A stretch of DNA of 64,000 nucleotides from NCBI RefSeq assembly GCF_001713455.1, contig NZ_CP016464.1:2714001-2778000 (forward strand). Reading direction: 5' to 3'. The stretch's first letter is position 1. Each line of letters begins with the position of its first letter. This DNA comes from Bosea sp. RAC05 (GTDB taxonomy: Bacteria; Pseudomonadota; Alphaproteobacteria; Rhizobiales; Beijerinckiaceae). Below the pieces are notes generated by a model. It was not told the DNA's origin. It ran no database searches and saw only the letters and a program-made list of their open reading frames with translations. This document shows, in pieces, positions 1 through 8,961 of the stretch. The position numbers and the translations under genes were made by a program.

Positions 1-1
1 C

Positions 2-2236
2 CTCTGCCAGGGCCGCGGCTCGGCCGCCAATTCCGCCGTCTGCTATGTGCTGGGCATCACCGCCGTCGACCCCGCCGAGAGCGACGTGCTGTTCGAGCGC
101 TTCATCTCGACGCAGCGCCGCGAGCCGCCCGATATCGATGTCGATTTCGAGCATGAGCGGCGCGAGGAGGTGATCCAGTGGATCTATGAGCGCTATGGCC
201 GCCACCGCGCCGGCATCGTCGCGACCGTGATCCGCTACCGCCCGCGCAGCGCCATCCGCGATGTCGGCAAGGCGCTGGGGCTGACCGAGGACGTCACCGC
301 GCGCATCGCCAGCACGCAATGGGGCAGCTGGGGCACCGAGATCGGCGACGACCGCGTCCGCCAGGCCGGGCTCGACCCCGCCAACCCCACGATCCGCCGC
401 GCCGTCGACTTCGCCATCCGCCTGCTCGGCTTTCCGCGCCATCTCTCGCAGCATGTCGGCGGCTTCGTGCTGGCGCGCGGGCACCTCGACGAGATGGTGC
501 CGGTCGGCAATGCCGCGATGGCGGACCGCACCTTCATCGAATGGGACAAGGACGACATCGATGAACTCCGCCTGATGAAGGTCGATGTGCTCGCACTGGG
601 CATGCTGACCTGCATCCGCAAGGCCTTCGACCTGCTGCGGGAGCATCAGGGCCTCGAGATGGGCCTGGCCGACGTGCCCAAGGACGACGGGCCGACCTAT
701 GACATGCTCTGCCGGGGCCAGTCGCTCGGCGTCTTCCAGGTCGAGAGCCGGGCGCAGATGAACATGCTGCCGCGCCTGAAGCCGCGCATCCTCTACGACC
801 TCGTCATCCAGGTCGCGATCGTCCGGCCCGGGCCGATTCAGGGCGACATGGTCCACCCCTATCTGCGGCGGCGGGCGGGGCTTGAGCCAGTACATTATCC
901 CGCGCCGGCCCCGGAGCACGGGCCGGCTGACGAGCTCTTCCAGGTGCTGAACAAGACCAAGGGCGTGCCGCTCTTCCAGGAGCAGGCGATGAAGCTCGCC
1001 ATGGTCGCCGCGAAATTCTCAGACAGCGAGGCCAACGGCCTGCGCAAGGCGATGGCGACCTTCCGCAGCGACGGCAGCATCGGCAACTATCAGGACATGA
1101 TGGTGGAGCGGATGGTGGCGCGCGGCTATGAGCGCGATTTCGCCCAGCGCTGCTTCGACCAGATCAAGGGCTTCGGCAGCTACGGCTTCCCGGAAAGCCA
1201 CGCCGCCTCCTTCGCCAAGCTGGTCTACATCTCCTCCTGGCTGAAATGCCATCACCCGGCTGCCTTCGCCTGCGCGCTTTTGAACGCGCAGCCCATGGGC
1301 TTCTACGCACCCGCCCAGATCGTGCGCGAGGCGCAGGAGGTCGGCGGCGTCGAGCCACGCGCGATCGATGTGAATTCCAGCTTCTGGGACAATGGGTTGG
1401 AGCCGACTGTCCATCCTCGTTTCGCCCTGCGCCTCGGCTTCCGCCAGATCGACGGCTTCCGCGAGGAATGGGGCCTGCGCATCGCGGCGCGGCGGGGCGG
1501 GGGCTTTTCCGATGTCGAGGAGCTGATGCGCCGGGCCGATCTGCCGGGCCGTGCGATGCGGCTGCTCGCCGATGCCGACGCCTTCCGCTCGCTCGGGCTC
1601 GACCGCCGCGAGGCGCTCTGGGCCGTGCGCCGCCTGCCGGATGACGAGGCCCTGCCGCTCTTCGCCGCTGCCCAGGCCCGCGAACTGGGCGAGGAGCCGG
1701 CCGTCCCTCTGCCCCTCATGCCGCTGCCGCAGCAGATCGTCGCCGACTACCAGACGGTCAGGCTCTCGCTGAAGGGGCACCCGATGGGCATGCTGCGGCC
1801 GCTGTTCCGGCGCGACCGCGTGCTGAGCTGCGCCGAGCTCGAAGGCCGGCCCGACGGCAGTTGGACGACGACGGCCGGCGTCGTGCTGGTGCGCCAGCGC
1901 CCCGGCAACGGCAAGGCGATCTTCATCACGCTGGAGGACGAGACCGGCATCGCCAACATCCTGCTCTGGGCGCGCCTGTTCGAGCGCTTCCGGCGCGAGG
2001 TGATGAGCGGGCGCCTGCTGCAGATCGAGGGCCGGGTGCAGAAGAGCCCCGAGGGCGTGGTCCATCTCATGGCCCAGCGCGTCGTCGACCGCACGGCCGA
2101 TCTGTCGAGCCTGTCGGAGAGCCACAGCGCCACGATCACGCTGACGCGCGCCGACGAGTTCAAGCATCCCCAGGCTCCGCGTGGCCGTCACCCCCGCGAC
2201 GTCCGGATCCTGCCGAAATCCCGGGATTTCCACTGA
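2..2236 (+). CDS. dnaE2: Error-prone DNA polymerase DnaE2 (3' part; 5' end outside window)
   Basis: C-family DNA polymerase alpha-subunit homologue used in damage-induced translesion synthesis, normally with ImuA and ImuB. The frame is open from the first bases of the window, so about 744 C-terminal residues of the roughly 1050-1100 usual for the family are present and the N-terminal PHP domain is missing. Visible parts are the glycine/serine-rich CQGRGSAAN segment at the very start, the palm motif PPDIDVDFEH near residue 43 with its catalytic aspartates, finger and HhH regions in the middle, and an OB fold around residues 610-690. The protein ends in HPRDVRILPKSRDFH, a C-terminus characteristic of DnaE2 rather than replicative DnaE1. 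imuA and imuB would be expected just upstream, off the window. A LexA operator cannot be assessed. Confidence 0.95.
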   Translation, partial: LCQGRGSAANSAVCYVLGITAVDPAESDVLFERFISTQRREPPDIDVDFEHERREEVIQWIYERYGRHRAGIVATVIRYRPRSAIRDVGKALGLTEDVTARIASTQWGSWGTEIGDDRVRQAGLDPANPTIRRAVDFAIRLLGFPRHLSQHVGGFVLARGHLDEMVPVGNAAMADRTFIEWDKDDIDELRLMKVDVLALGMLTCIRKAFDLLREHQGLEMGLADVPKDDGPTYDMLCRGQSLGVFQVESRAQMNMLPRLKPRILYDLVIQVAIVRPGPIQGDMVHPYLRRRAGLEPVHYPAPAPEHGPADELFQVLNKTKGVPLFQEQAMKLAMVAAKFSDSEANGLRKAMATFRSDGSIGNYQDMMVERMVARGYERDFAQRCFDQIKGFGSYGFPESHAASFAKLVYISSWLKCHHPAAFACALLNAQPMGFYAPAQIVREAQEVGGVEPRAIDVNSSFWDNGLEPTVHPRFALRLGFRQIDGFREEWGLRIAARRGGGFSDVEELMRRADLPGRAMRLLADADAFRSLGLDRREALWAVRRLPDDEALPLFAAAQARELGEEPAVPLPLMPLPQQIVADYQTVRLSLKGHPMGMLRPLFRRDRVLSCAELEGRPDGSWTTTAGVVLVRQRPGNGKAIFITLEDETGIANILLWARLFERFRREVMSGRLLQIEGRVQKSPEGVVHLMAQRVVDRTADLSSLSESHSATITLTRADEFKHPQAPRGRHPRDVRILPKSRDFH

Positions 2237-2435
2237 CTGCCGCAATGGTAGTCAATTCGCCTGTTTCATGAGCAAAATAGGACGCTGCGTATGCGCGCCC
2301 CCGCCTTCTGTCCAATCCTAACGCAGGGACGAGGGGCCGGCGCCGGCCAAACCGGGGGCGGCCCTCTGGCATGCCCGTTGCTAACCTCGTGCCGCCGCTC
2401 GCAGGAGCGAGCGGCCAACCACAGGGGAGAAAAAC

Positions 2436-4088
2436 GTGTCCGTATCCAGCTTCACCCGCTCGGCCCTTCTCGGCCTCGGCCTTTCGACGGCGCTCGTCAC
2501 CGGAGCGCTCGCCCAGGAGAAGGTCCTGCGCATCGGCATGACGGCAGCGGACATTCCGCGGACCCACGGCCAGCCCGACCAGGGCTTCGAGGGCAACCGC
2601 TTCACCGGCATCCCGATGTATGACGCGCTGACCCATTGGGATCTCTCCTCCGCCGAGAAGGCGAGCGTCGTCATCCCCGGCCTGGCCACCGAATGGGCGG
2701 TCGACGCCACCGATAAGACGAAATGGACCTTCAAGCTGCGTCCGGGCGTCAAGTTCCAGGACGGCTCCGATTTCACCGCCGCCGCCGTCGTCTGGAACGT
2801 CGACAAGGTCCTCAACAAGGAAGCCGCGCATTTCGCGCCGGACCAGATCGGCGTCACCGTCTCGCGCATGCCGACGCTGCGGAGCGCCCGCGCGATCGAC
2901 CCGCTCACCGTCGAACTGACCACGAGCGAGCCCGACGCCTTCCTGCCGATCAACCTGACCAATCTGTTCATGGCGTCGCCGGCGCACTGGGCTGCCAAGC
3001 TTGCCGCCGTCCCGGCCTCGGTCACCGATCCGGCCGAGCGCGCCAAGCAGGCCTGGGCGGCCTTCTCGGCCGATCCGTCCGGCACCGGCCCGTTCAAGGG
3101 CGTCAGGCTGTCGCCGCGCGAGCGTTTCGAGATGGTCGCCAACAAGGCCTATTGGGACCCCAAGCGCGTGCCGAAGATCGACCGCGTCGTGCTGCTGCCG
3201 CTGCCGGAGGCCAATGCCCGCACCGCGGCCCTGCTCTCGGGCCAGGTCGACTGGATCGAGTCGCCCTCGCCGGATGCCGTGCCGCAGATCAAGCAGCGCG
3301 GTTTCACCGTCTACACCAACGCCCAGCCGCATGTCTGGCCCTGGCAGCTCTCCTTCGTCGAGGGCTCGCCCTGGGTCGACAAGCGCGTCCGCCACGCCGC
3401 CAATCTCTGCATCAACCGCGAGGAGCTGAAGACGCTGCTCGGCGGGCTGATGGAGATCCCGAAGGGCACCGTTCCCCCGGGCCATCCCTGGTGGGGCAAC
3501 CCCAGCTTCGACATCAAGTACGATCTCGCGGCGGCCAAGAAGCTGATGACGGAAGCCGGCTATTCGGCCTCGAAGCCGGCGAAGGTGAAGGTCCTGACCT
3601 CGGCCTCGGGCTCCGGCCAGATGCAGCCGCTGCCGATGAACGAGTTCATGCAGCAGGCGCTGAAGGAGTGCTTCTTCGACGTCGCGCTCGAGGTCGGCGA
3701 ATGGAACGCCGTCTTCACCAACTGGCGCGAGGGCGCCAAGCACGCCAACGCCCGCGGCGCCAACGCCACCAACGTCACCTTCGCGGCGATGGACCCGTTC
3801 TTCGCCATGGTGCGCTTCACCTCGACCAAGACCTTCCCGCCGGTCTCCAACAACTGGGGCTATTTCGGCAATGACGAGTTCGACAAGCTCATCGCCGACG
3901 CCCGCACCAGCTTCGACGGGACGGCGCGCGATGCGGCGCTCGCCAAGCTCCATGCCCGCATCGTTGAGGAAGCGCCCTTCGTCTGGGTGGCCCATGACGT
4001 CGGCCCGCGCGCGATGAGCGCCAAGGTCAAGGGCGTCGTCCAGCCGAAGAGCTGGTTCATCGATCTCGCTCCGATGTCGATGGACTGA
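2436..4088 (+). CDS. ABC transporter substrate-binding protein, peptide/nickel family (SBP_bac_5), copy 1
   Basis: Periplasmic solute-binding protein of the DppA/OppA/NikA class, 550 residues, a normal length. A Sec signal peptide (hydrophobic stretch to about residue 26, cleavage after GALA) is followed by the two-lobed SBP_bac_5 fold. The GTG start follows a clear purine-rich ribosome site (CAGGGGAG). It is the first gene of an importer set with a second binding protein, two permeases and two ATPases. It is clearly paralogous to the next gene, sharing LPLPEANAR, the GQVDWIE region and the SGSGQMQPLPMNEF region. The ligand cannot be read from sequence; members bind oligopeptides, nickel complexes, opines, glutathione and other small molecules. 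A 200-bp gap separates it from dnaE2, so it probably has its own promoter. Confidence 0.92.
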   Translation: MSVSSFTRSALLGLGLSTALVTGALAQEKVLRIGMTAADIPRTHGQPDQGFEGNRFTGIPMYDALTHWDLSSAEKASVVIPGLATEWAVDATDKTKWTFKLRPGVKFQDGSDFTAAAVVWNVDKVLNKEAAHFAPDQIGVTVSRMPTLRSARAIDPLTVELTTSEPDAFLPINLTNLFMASPAHWAAKLAAVPASVTDPAERAKQAWAAFSADPSGTGPFKGVRLSPRERFEMVANKAYWDPKRVPKIDRVVLLPLPEANARTAALLSGQVDWIESPSPDAVPQIKQRGFTVYTNAQPHVWPWQLSFVEGSPWVDKRVRHAANLCINREELKTLLGGLMEIPKGTVPPGHPWWGNPSFDIKYDLAAAKKLMTEAGYSASKPAKVKVLTSASGSGQMQPLPMNEFMQQALKECFFDVALEVGEWNAVFTNWREGAKHANARGANATNVTFAAMDPFFAMVRFTSTKTFPPVSNNWGYFGNDEFDKLIADARTSFDGTARDAALAKLHARIVEEAPFVWVAHDVGPRAMSAKVKGVVQPKSWFIDLAPMSMD

Positions 4089-4119
4089 TCGCTTCCGCCC
4101 CGCGGCAGCCTGCCTCTGT

Positions 4120-4211
4120 CGTCATGGTCGGGCTCGTCCCGACCATCCACGGCTTCGTCGTCGGTGACGATGGGCGAGACGTGGATGCTCGCCACCTGGG
4201 CGAGCATGACG
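4120..4211. repeat. Palindromic intergenic repeat between the two binding-protein genes
   Basis: The ends CGTCATG and CATGACG form an inverted repeat. Inside are a local hairpin GGTCGGGCTCGTCCCGACC and a second pair of arms, GCTCGCC and GGGCGAGC. It lies wholly between stop and start codons. It resembles REP/BIME-like elements but its inner sequence differs from the GGATCCAT-containing repeats elsewhere in the window, so it may be a separate family. Confidence 0.55.
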
Positions 4212-4286
4212 TTGGGGAGGGTGCCGCGTGCGGCTGGCACAGCCCTTGCGAAGCCAGCCTGGAACCCATCCAAACCGGAGCCACCC

Positions 4287-5885
4287 ATGATCCGCAGTGC
4301 CCTAGCCCTGACCCTCGCCGCTGGCGTCTCCCTCTTCGCCGCATCGGCTCAAGCCCAGGGCACGCTGCGGATCGGCATGACCGCCTCCGACATCCCGCTG
4401 ACGACCGGCCAGACCGACCAGGGCGGCGAGGGCATGCGCTTCATGGGCTACACGCTCTATGACGCGCTCATCAACTGGGACCTCAGCAAGGCCGACAAGG
4501 CCTCCGACTTGACGCCGGGCCTGGCCTCGAGTTGGTCGGTCGATGCGACCGACAAGACCAAGTGGACCTTCGTCCTGCGCGAAGGCGTCAAGTTCCACGA
4601 CGGCTCGGAGTTCACCGCCGACGCCGTGGTCTGGAACCTCGACAAGCTCCTGAAGAACGACTCGCCGCAGTTCGATCAGCGCCAGGCGGCGCAGGGCCGC
4701 TCGCGCATTCCCGCCGTCGCCTCCTACAAGTTGATCGACAAATACAAGGTCGAGATCACCACCAAGGCGCCCGACGCCACGCTGCCCTACCAGATCGCCT
4801 GGGTGATGATGTCCTCGCCGGCGCAGTGGGAGAAGCTCGGCAAGAGCTGGGAGGCCTTCGCCAAGACCCCGTCCGGCACCGGCCCGTGGCAGCTCACCGC
4901 CTTCCAGCCGCGCGAGCGCGCCGAACTCTCGCCCTTCCCCGGCTATTGGGACAAGGCCCGCGTGCCCAAGCTCGACAAACTCGTTCTGCTGCCGCTGCCG
5001 GAGGCCAATGCGCGCGCCGCGGCGCTGCGGGCCGGGCAGGTGGACTGGATCGAGGCGCCGTCCCCGGACCTGATCCCCTCGCTCAAGACGGCCGGCTTCC
5101 AGATCATCACCAACGCCTACCCGCACAACTGGACCTGGCATCTCTCGCGCGCCGAGGGCTCGCCCTGGAACGACATCCGCGTCCGCAAGGCCGCCAATCT
5201 CGCCGTCGACCGGCAGGGGCTGAAGGAACTGCTCGGCGGCCTGATGATCCCGGCCGAGGGCTTCTACCCGCCCGGCCACCAGTGGTTCGGCAACCCGAAG
5301 TTCAAGCTCAAGCTCGACCAGGCTGAGGCCAAGAAGCTCCTCGCCGAGGCCGGTTTCTCGCCGGCCAAGCCGGTCCAGACCAAGATCCTGATCGCGCCCT
5401 CGGGCTCGGGCCAGATGCAGCCGCTGCCGATGAACGAGTTCGTGCAGCAGAACCTCGCCGAGGTCGGCATCAAGATCGACTTCGAGGTCGTCGAGTGGAA
5501 CACGCTGATCAACATCTGGCGCGCCGGCGCCAACCATGAATCCTCGCGCAAGGCGACGGGGATGAACTACACCTACTTCATCCAGGACCCCTTCACGGGC
5601 CTGATCCGTCACCTGCAGTGCAACCTGCAGCCGCCGGCCGGCACGAACTGGGGTATGTACTGTGATCCGGAGATGGACAAGCTCTTCGACCAGGTCCGCA
5701 ACACCTTCGACGCGACGGCGCAGACCGCCGTTCTCCAGAAGATCCACGAAAAATATGTCGACGAGGCCCTGTTCCTGATGGTGACGCACGACGTCAACCC
5801 GCGCGCCATGAGCCCCAAGGTCAAGGGCTTCGTCCAGGCGCAGAACTGGTTCCAGGACTTCTCGCCGATCACCATGGCGAAGTGA
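4287..5885 (+). CDS. ABC transporter substrate-binding protein, peptide/nickel family (SBP_bac_5), copy 2
   Basis: Second periplasmic binding protein of the same importer, 532 residues. I chose the ATG that begins MIRSALALTLAAG because it gives a proper signal peptide (to about residue 23, ASAQA) and follows GGAG at a good distance. An in-frame start 123 bases earlier lies in repeat-like sequence. It is collinear with the preceding binding protein over its whole length and the pair looks like a tandem duplication. It differs most in the loop after FDQRQAAQG near residue 135. Two receptors feeding one permease would widen the ligand range; this is inference. A repeat element separates it from the first permease gene. 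Confidence 0.92.
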   Translation: MIRSALALTLAAGVSLFAASAQAQGTLRIGMTASDIPLTTGQTDQGGEGMRFMGYTLYDALINWDLSKADKASDLTPGLASSWSVDATDKTKWTFVLREGVKFHDGSEFTADAVVWNLDKLLKNDSPQFDQRQAAQGRSRIPAVASYKLIDKYKVEITTKAPDATLPYQIAWVMMSSPAQWEKLGKSWEAFAKTPSGTGPWQLTAFQPRERAELSPFPGYWDKARVPKLDKLVLLPLPEANARAAALRAGQVDWIEAPSPDLIPSLKTAGFQIITNAYPHNWTWHLSRAEGSPWNDIRVRKAANLAVDRQGLKELLGGLMIPAEGFYPPGHQWFGNPKFKLKLDQAEAKKLLAEAGFSPAKPVQTKILIAPSGSGQMQPLPMNEFVQQNLAEVGIKIDFEVVEWNTLINIWRAGANHESSRKATGMNYTYFIQDPFTGLIRHLQCNLQPPAGTNWGMYCDPEMDKLFDQVRNTFDATAQTAVLQKIHEKYVDEALFLMVTHDVNPRAMSPKVKGFVQAQNWFQDFSPITMAK

Positions 5886-5923
5886 GGTTGTTCTTGGCTC
5901 GGCAGTCCGTCCCAACCTCTGCG

Positions 5924-6022
5924 CGTCATCCCGGGCGACCGAAGGTCGTCCCGGGATCCATCGGAGGGTGCAACGCTCTCCGATGGATCCCGGCGCTCCG
6001 CTTCGCTCCGGCCAGGATGACG
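5924..6022. repeat. REP-like palindromic repeat (GTCATCC/GGATGAC ends, GGATCCAT core)
   Basis: The outer ends CGTCATCCCGGG and CAGGATGACG are inverted. Inside lies a perfect 13-bp inverted repeat, GGATCCATCGGAG and CTCCGATGGATCC, with a short loop. Elements of the same build occur at 56562-56665 and 59856-59957, and a core-less version at 49599-49620. It sits within a likely operon between the second binding protein and the permease. In mRNA it would form a strong hairpin that could set the ratio of binding protein to permease. Confidence 0.75.
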
Positions 6023-6057
6023 GTCGAGGTCGAGACGACTGCTGAGATGGCGGCCCC

Positions 6058-7011
6058 ATGCTGAAATACCTCGCCAAGCGCATCCTCTACGTGCTGCCTG
6101 TCGCCTTCGGCGTCAGCCTGTTCTGCTTCCTGCTGGTGCATATCGCGCCGGGCGACCCGCTGACCTCGGTGCTGCCGCCCGACGCCTCCCAGGCGATGCA
6201 GGACGAGCTGCGCAAGATCTACGGCTTCGACCGGCCGCTGCCGGTGCAGTTCGGCCTCTGGCTGCTGAAGGCCCTGCAGGGCGATCTCGGAACCTCGATC
6301 GCGACGGGCCGTCCCGTCGCGGCCGAGGTCTGGCGCGCGGTGGGCAACACGCTGCTGATCGCCGGTCTCGCGACCGTCATCGGCTTCGTCTTCGGCTGCT
6401 TCTTCGGCTTCGTCGCCGGCTATTTCCGCGGCTCCTTCCTCGACAAGTTCGCCTCCATGCTGGCGGTGCTCGGCGTCTCCGTGCCGCATTACTGGCTGGG
6501 CATGGTGATGGTCATCGTGTTCTCGGTGCAGCTCGGCTGGCTGCCGCCGGGCGGGGCGGGGCCGGGCGGCTCGGCGGCGTGGAAATGGGACTGGGAGCAT
6601 GTCAGCTACATGATCCTGCCCGCCATCACGATGTCGGTCATCCCGATGGGCATCATCGCGCGCACCGTGCGTGCGCTGGTCGCCGACATCCTCAACCAGG
6701 AATTCGTGCCGGCGCTGCGGGCCAAGGGCCTGCTCGACTTCGGTGTCTTCCGCCATGTCGTGAAGAACGCGGCGCCCACCGCGCTGGCCGTGATGGGCCT
6801 GCAGCTCGGCTATCTTCTGGGCGGATCGATCCTGATCGAGACGGTCTTCTCTTGGCCGGGCACCGGCTTCCTGCTCGGTAACGCCATCTTCCAGCGCGAC
6901 CTGCCGCTGCTCCAGGGCACCATCCTCGTGCTCGCCATGTTCTTCGTCGGGCTCAACGTCCTCGTCGATATCCTGCAGGGTCTGCTCGACCCGCGCGTCC
7001 GGAGGCGCTGA
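6058..7011 (+). CDS. ABC transporter permease, DppB/OppB-like
   Basis: Inner-membrane permease of the peptide/nickel ABC importer, 317 residues. The N-terminus (LKYLAKRILYVLPVAFGVSLFCFLLVHIAPGDP, described here by position 2-34) is the classic first helix plus GDP motif of DppB proteins. About six membrane segments follow, with the EAA-type ATPase-contact loop around residues 215-245 (RALRAKGLLDFGVFR region). It begins 172 bases after the second binding-protein gene and is followed after one base by the DppC-like permease, with which it forms the heterodimeric channel. Confidence 0.93.
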   Translation: MLKYLAKRILYVLPVAFGVSLFCFLLVHIAPGDPLTSVLPPDASQAMQDELRKIYGFDRPLPVQFGLWLLKALQGDLGTSIATGRPVAAEVWRAVGNTLLIAGLATVIGFVFGCFFGFVAGYFRGSFLDKFASMLAVLGVSVPHYWLGMVMVIVFSVQLGWLPPGGAGPGGSAAWKWDWEHVSYMILPAITMSVIPMGIIARTVRALVADILNQEFVPALRAKGLLDFGVFRHVVKNAAPTALAVMGLQLGYLLGGSILIETVFSWPGTGFLLGNAIFQRDLPLLQGTILVLAMFFVGLNVLVDILQGLLDPRVRRR

Positions 7012-7012
7012 G

Positions 7013-7906
7013 ATGTCCGCCATCGCGCAAGGCAAGGCCGCCGTCATCGTGCCGCCCCTGGCGAAGTCGCCCGGCTACTGGTCGGGCGTCTGGCGCCGCT
7101 TCAAGAAGGACAAGGTCGCGGTCTGCGCCGGCCTCGTCGTGCTCGCGATCATCCTGATGGCGATCTTCGCCGATTACCTCGCCCCGGCCGACCCGACCCG
7201 CTCGTCGATGCTGCGGCGCCTGCGGCCGATCGGGACGCCGGGCTATCCGCTTGGCGCCGACGAGCTCGGCCGCGACATGCTCTCGCGGCTGATCTTCGGC
7301 GCGCGGCTCTCGCTCTTCATGGGCGTGGTGCCGGTCTTCATCGCCTTCATCATCGGCTCGGTGATCGGCGTCGCCGCCGGTTTCTTCGGTGGCAAGTTCA
7401 ACACCGTCGTGATGCGCACCGTCGATGTGTTCTATGCCTTCCCCTCCGTGCTGCTGGCGATCGCGCTCTCGGGGGCGCTCGGCGCCGGCATCACCAATTC
7501 GCTTCTGTCGCTGACCATCGTCTTCATCCCGCCGATCGCGCGCATCGCCGAGAGCGTGACGACCCAGGTCCGGTCGATGGACTATGTCGAGGCGGCGCGT
7601 GCCAGCGGCGCCAACGCGATCACGATCATCCGCGTCCATGTGCTCGGCAATGTGCTCGGTCCGATCTTCGTCTATGCGACGAGCCTGATCTCGGTCTCGA
7701 TGATCCTGGCGTCGGGCCTGTCCTTCCTCGGGCTCGGCACCAAGCCGCCGACGCCGGAATGGGGGCTGATGCTGAACACGCTGCGCACGGCGATCTATGT
7801 GCAGCCCTGGGTGGCGGCGCTCCCCGGCGCGGCGATCTTCATCACCTCGATCTCGTTCAACCTGCTTTCCGACGGTCTGCGCTCGGCGATGGACGTGAAG
7901 GGCTGA
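7013..7906 (+). CDS. ABC transporter permease, DppC/OppC-like
   Basis: Second permease subunit, 297 residues. It has the N-terminal cytoplasmic tail and first helix typical of DppC (RFKKDKVAVCAGLVV), the HPLGTDxLGRD-like sequence GYPLGADELGRDMLSR near residue 76, and an EAA loop around residues 190-210 (EAARASGAN). Six membrane segments are expected. The start follows the stop of its partner by one base and its own stop is two bases before the ATPase start, so the genes are translationally coupled. Confidence 0.93.
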   Translation: MSAIAQGKAAVIVPPLAKSPGYWSGVWRRFKKDKVAVCAGLVVLAIILMAIFADYLAPADPTRSSMLRRLRPIGTPGYPLGADELGRDMLSRLIFGARLSLFMGVVPVFIAFIIGSVIGVAAGFFGGKFNTVVMRTVDVFYAFPSVLLAIALSGALGAGITNSLLSLTIVFIPPIARIAESVTTQVRSMDYVEAARASGANAITIIRVHVLGNVLGPIFVYATSLISVSMILASGLSFLGLGTKPPTPEWGLMLNTLRTAIYVQPWVAALPGAAIFITSISFNLLSDGLRSAMDVKG

Positions 7907-7908
7907 CC

Positions 7909-8961
7909 ATGGCGCATGACAAGGTCGACGCGACCCATCACCAGACCCACCCCGACCGCGGCGGCGCCGGCACCCCGCTGCTGCAGGCGAAGACGCTGAC
8001 CAAGCATTTCCCGCTCGGCGGCGGCGCTGTCGTCCGCGCCGTCGACGGCGTCGATTTCGCCGTGATGAAGGGCGAGACGCTCGGTGTCGTCGGCGAATCC
8101 GGCTGCGGCAAGTCGACGACGGCGCGCGTCGTCATGCAGCTCATCCCGCAGGACAAGGGCGAGATGCTGTTCGACGGCGAGATCGTCGGCGGCCAGGCGC
8201 TGACGCTCAAGGAGTACCGCCGCCAGGCCCAGATGGTCTTCCAGGACAGTTACGCCTCGCTCAACCCGCGCCTGACCATCGAGGATTCGATCGCCTTCGG
8301 GCCGACGGTGCACGGCGTCTCCAAGGCCAACGCCATCCTCAAGGCGCGCGACCTGCTGGAGCGCGTTGGGCTCGATCCGGCCCGCTTCGCCGCGCGCTAT
8401 CCGCATGAGCTCTCCGGCGGCCAGCGCCAGCGCGTCAACATCGCCCGTGCGCTCGCGCTCGGCCCGCGACTGGTGATCCTCGACGAGGCGGTCTCGGCGC
8501 TCGACAAATCGGTCGAGGCGCAGGTGCTCAACCTGCTCGCCGATCTGCGCGAGGAGTTCGGCCTGACTTACATCTTCATCAGCCATGACCTCAACGTCGT
8601 CCGCTTCATCAGCGACCGCGTCATGGTGATGTATCTCGGCGAGGTCGTGGAGATCGGCCCGGTCGAGGAGCTCTATGGCGATCCGCGCCACCCCTATACC
8701 CGCGCGCTGCTCTCGGCGATGCCCTCGATGGATCCCGACAATCGGACGATGGAAGCCCCGCTCGCCGGCGATCCGCCGAACCCGATCAACCCGCCCGAGG
8801 GCTGCCGCTTCCATCCGCGCTGCCCGCATGCGCAGACCGTCTGCGCCAAGGTGAAGCCGGTCCTGGCCACGGTGGGCGAGGGCGCCCGTCAGGTCGCCTG
8901 CCACATGCAGGTGCCCGGCTCCGGCCACAGCCACGCACCCGCCCTGGAGGTCGCGGCATGA
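7909..8961 (+). CDS. ABC transporter ATP-binding protein, oligopeptide type (DppF/OppF-like)
   Basis: Cytoplasmic ATPase subunit, 350 residues. Walker A is GESGCGKST near residue 64, the Q-loop lies in MVFQDSYASL, the signature is LSGGQRQR, and Walker B is LVILDEAVSALD. The C-terminal oligopeptide-transporter extension with a CRFHPRCPHAQTVC cysteine cluster is intact; that cluster is usual in this family. I used the ATG just after the permease stop; an earlier in-frame start would lie inside the permease gene. Its last four bases (ATGA) overlap the start of the next ATPase. Confidence 0.93.
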   Translation: MAHDKVDATHHQTHPDRGGAGTPLLQAKTLTKHFPLGGGAVVRAVDGVDFAVMKGETLGVVGESGCGKSTTARVVMQLIPQDKGEMLFDGEIVGGQALTLKEYRRQAQMVFQDSYASLNPRLTIEDSIAFGPTVHGVSKANAILKARDLLERVGLDPARFAARYPHELSGGQRQRVNIARALALGPRLVILDEAVSALDKSVEAQVLNLLADLREEFGLTYIFISHDLNVVRFISDRVMVMYLGEVVEIGPVEELYGDPRHPYTRALLSAMPSMDPDNRTMEAPLAGDPPNPINPPEGCRFHPRCPHAQTVCAKVKPVLATVGEGARQVACHMQVPGSGHSHAPALEVAA

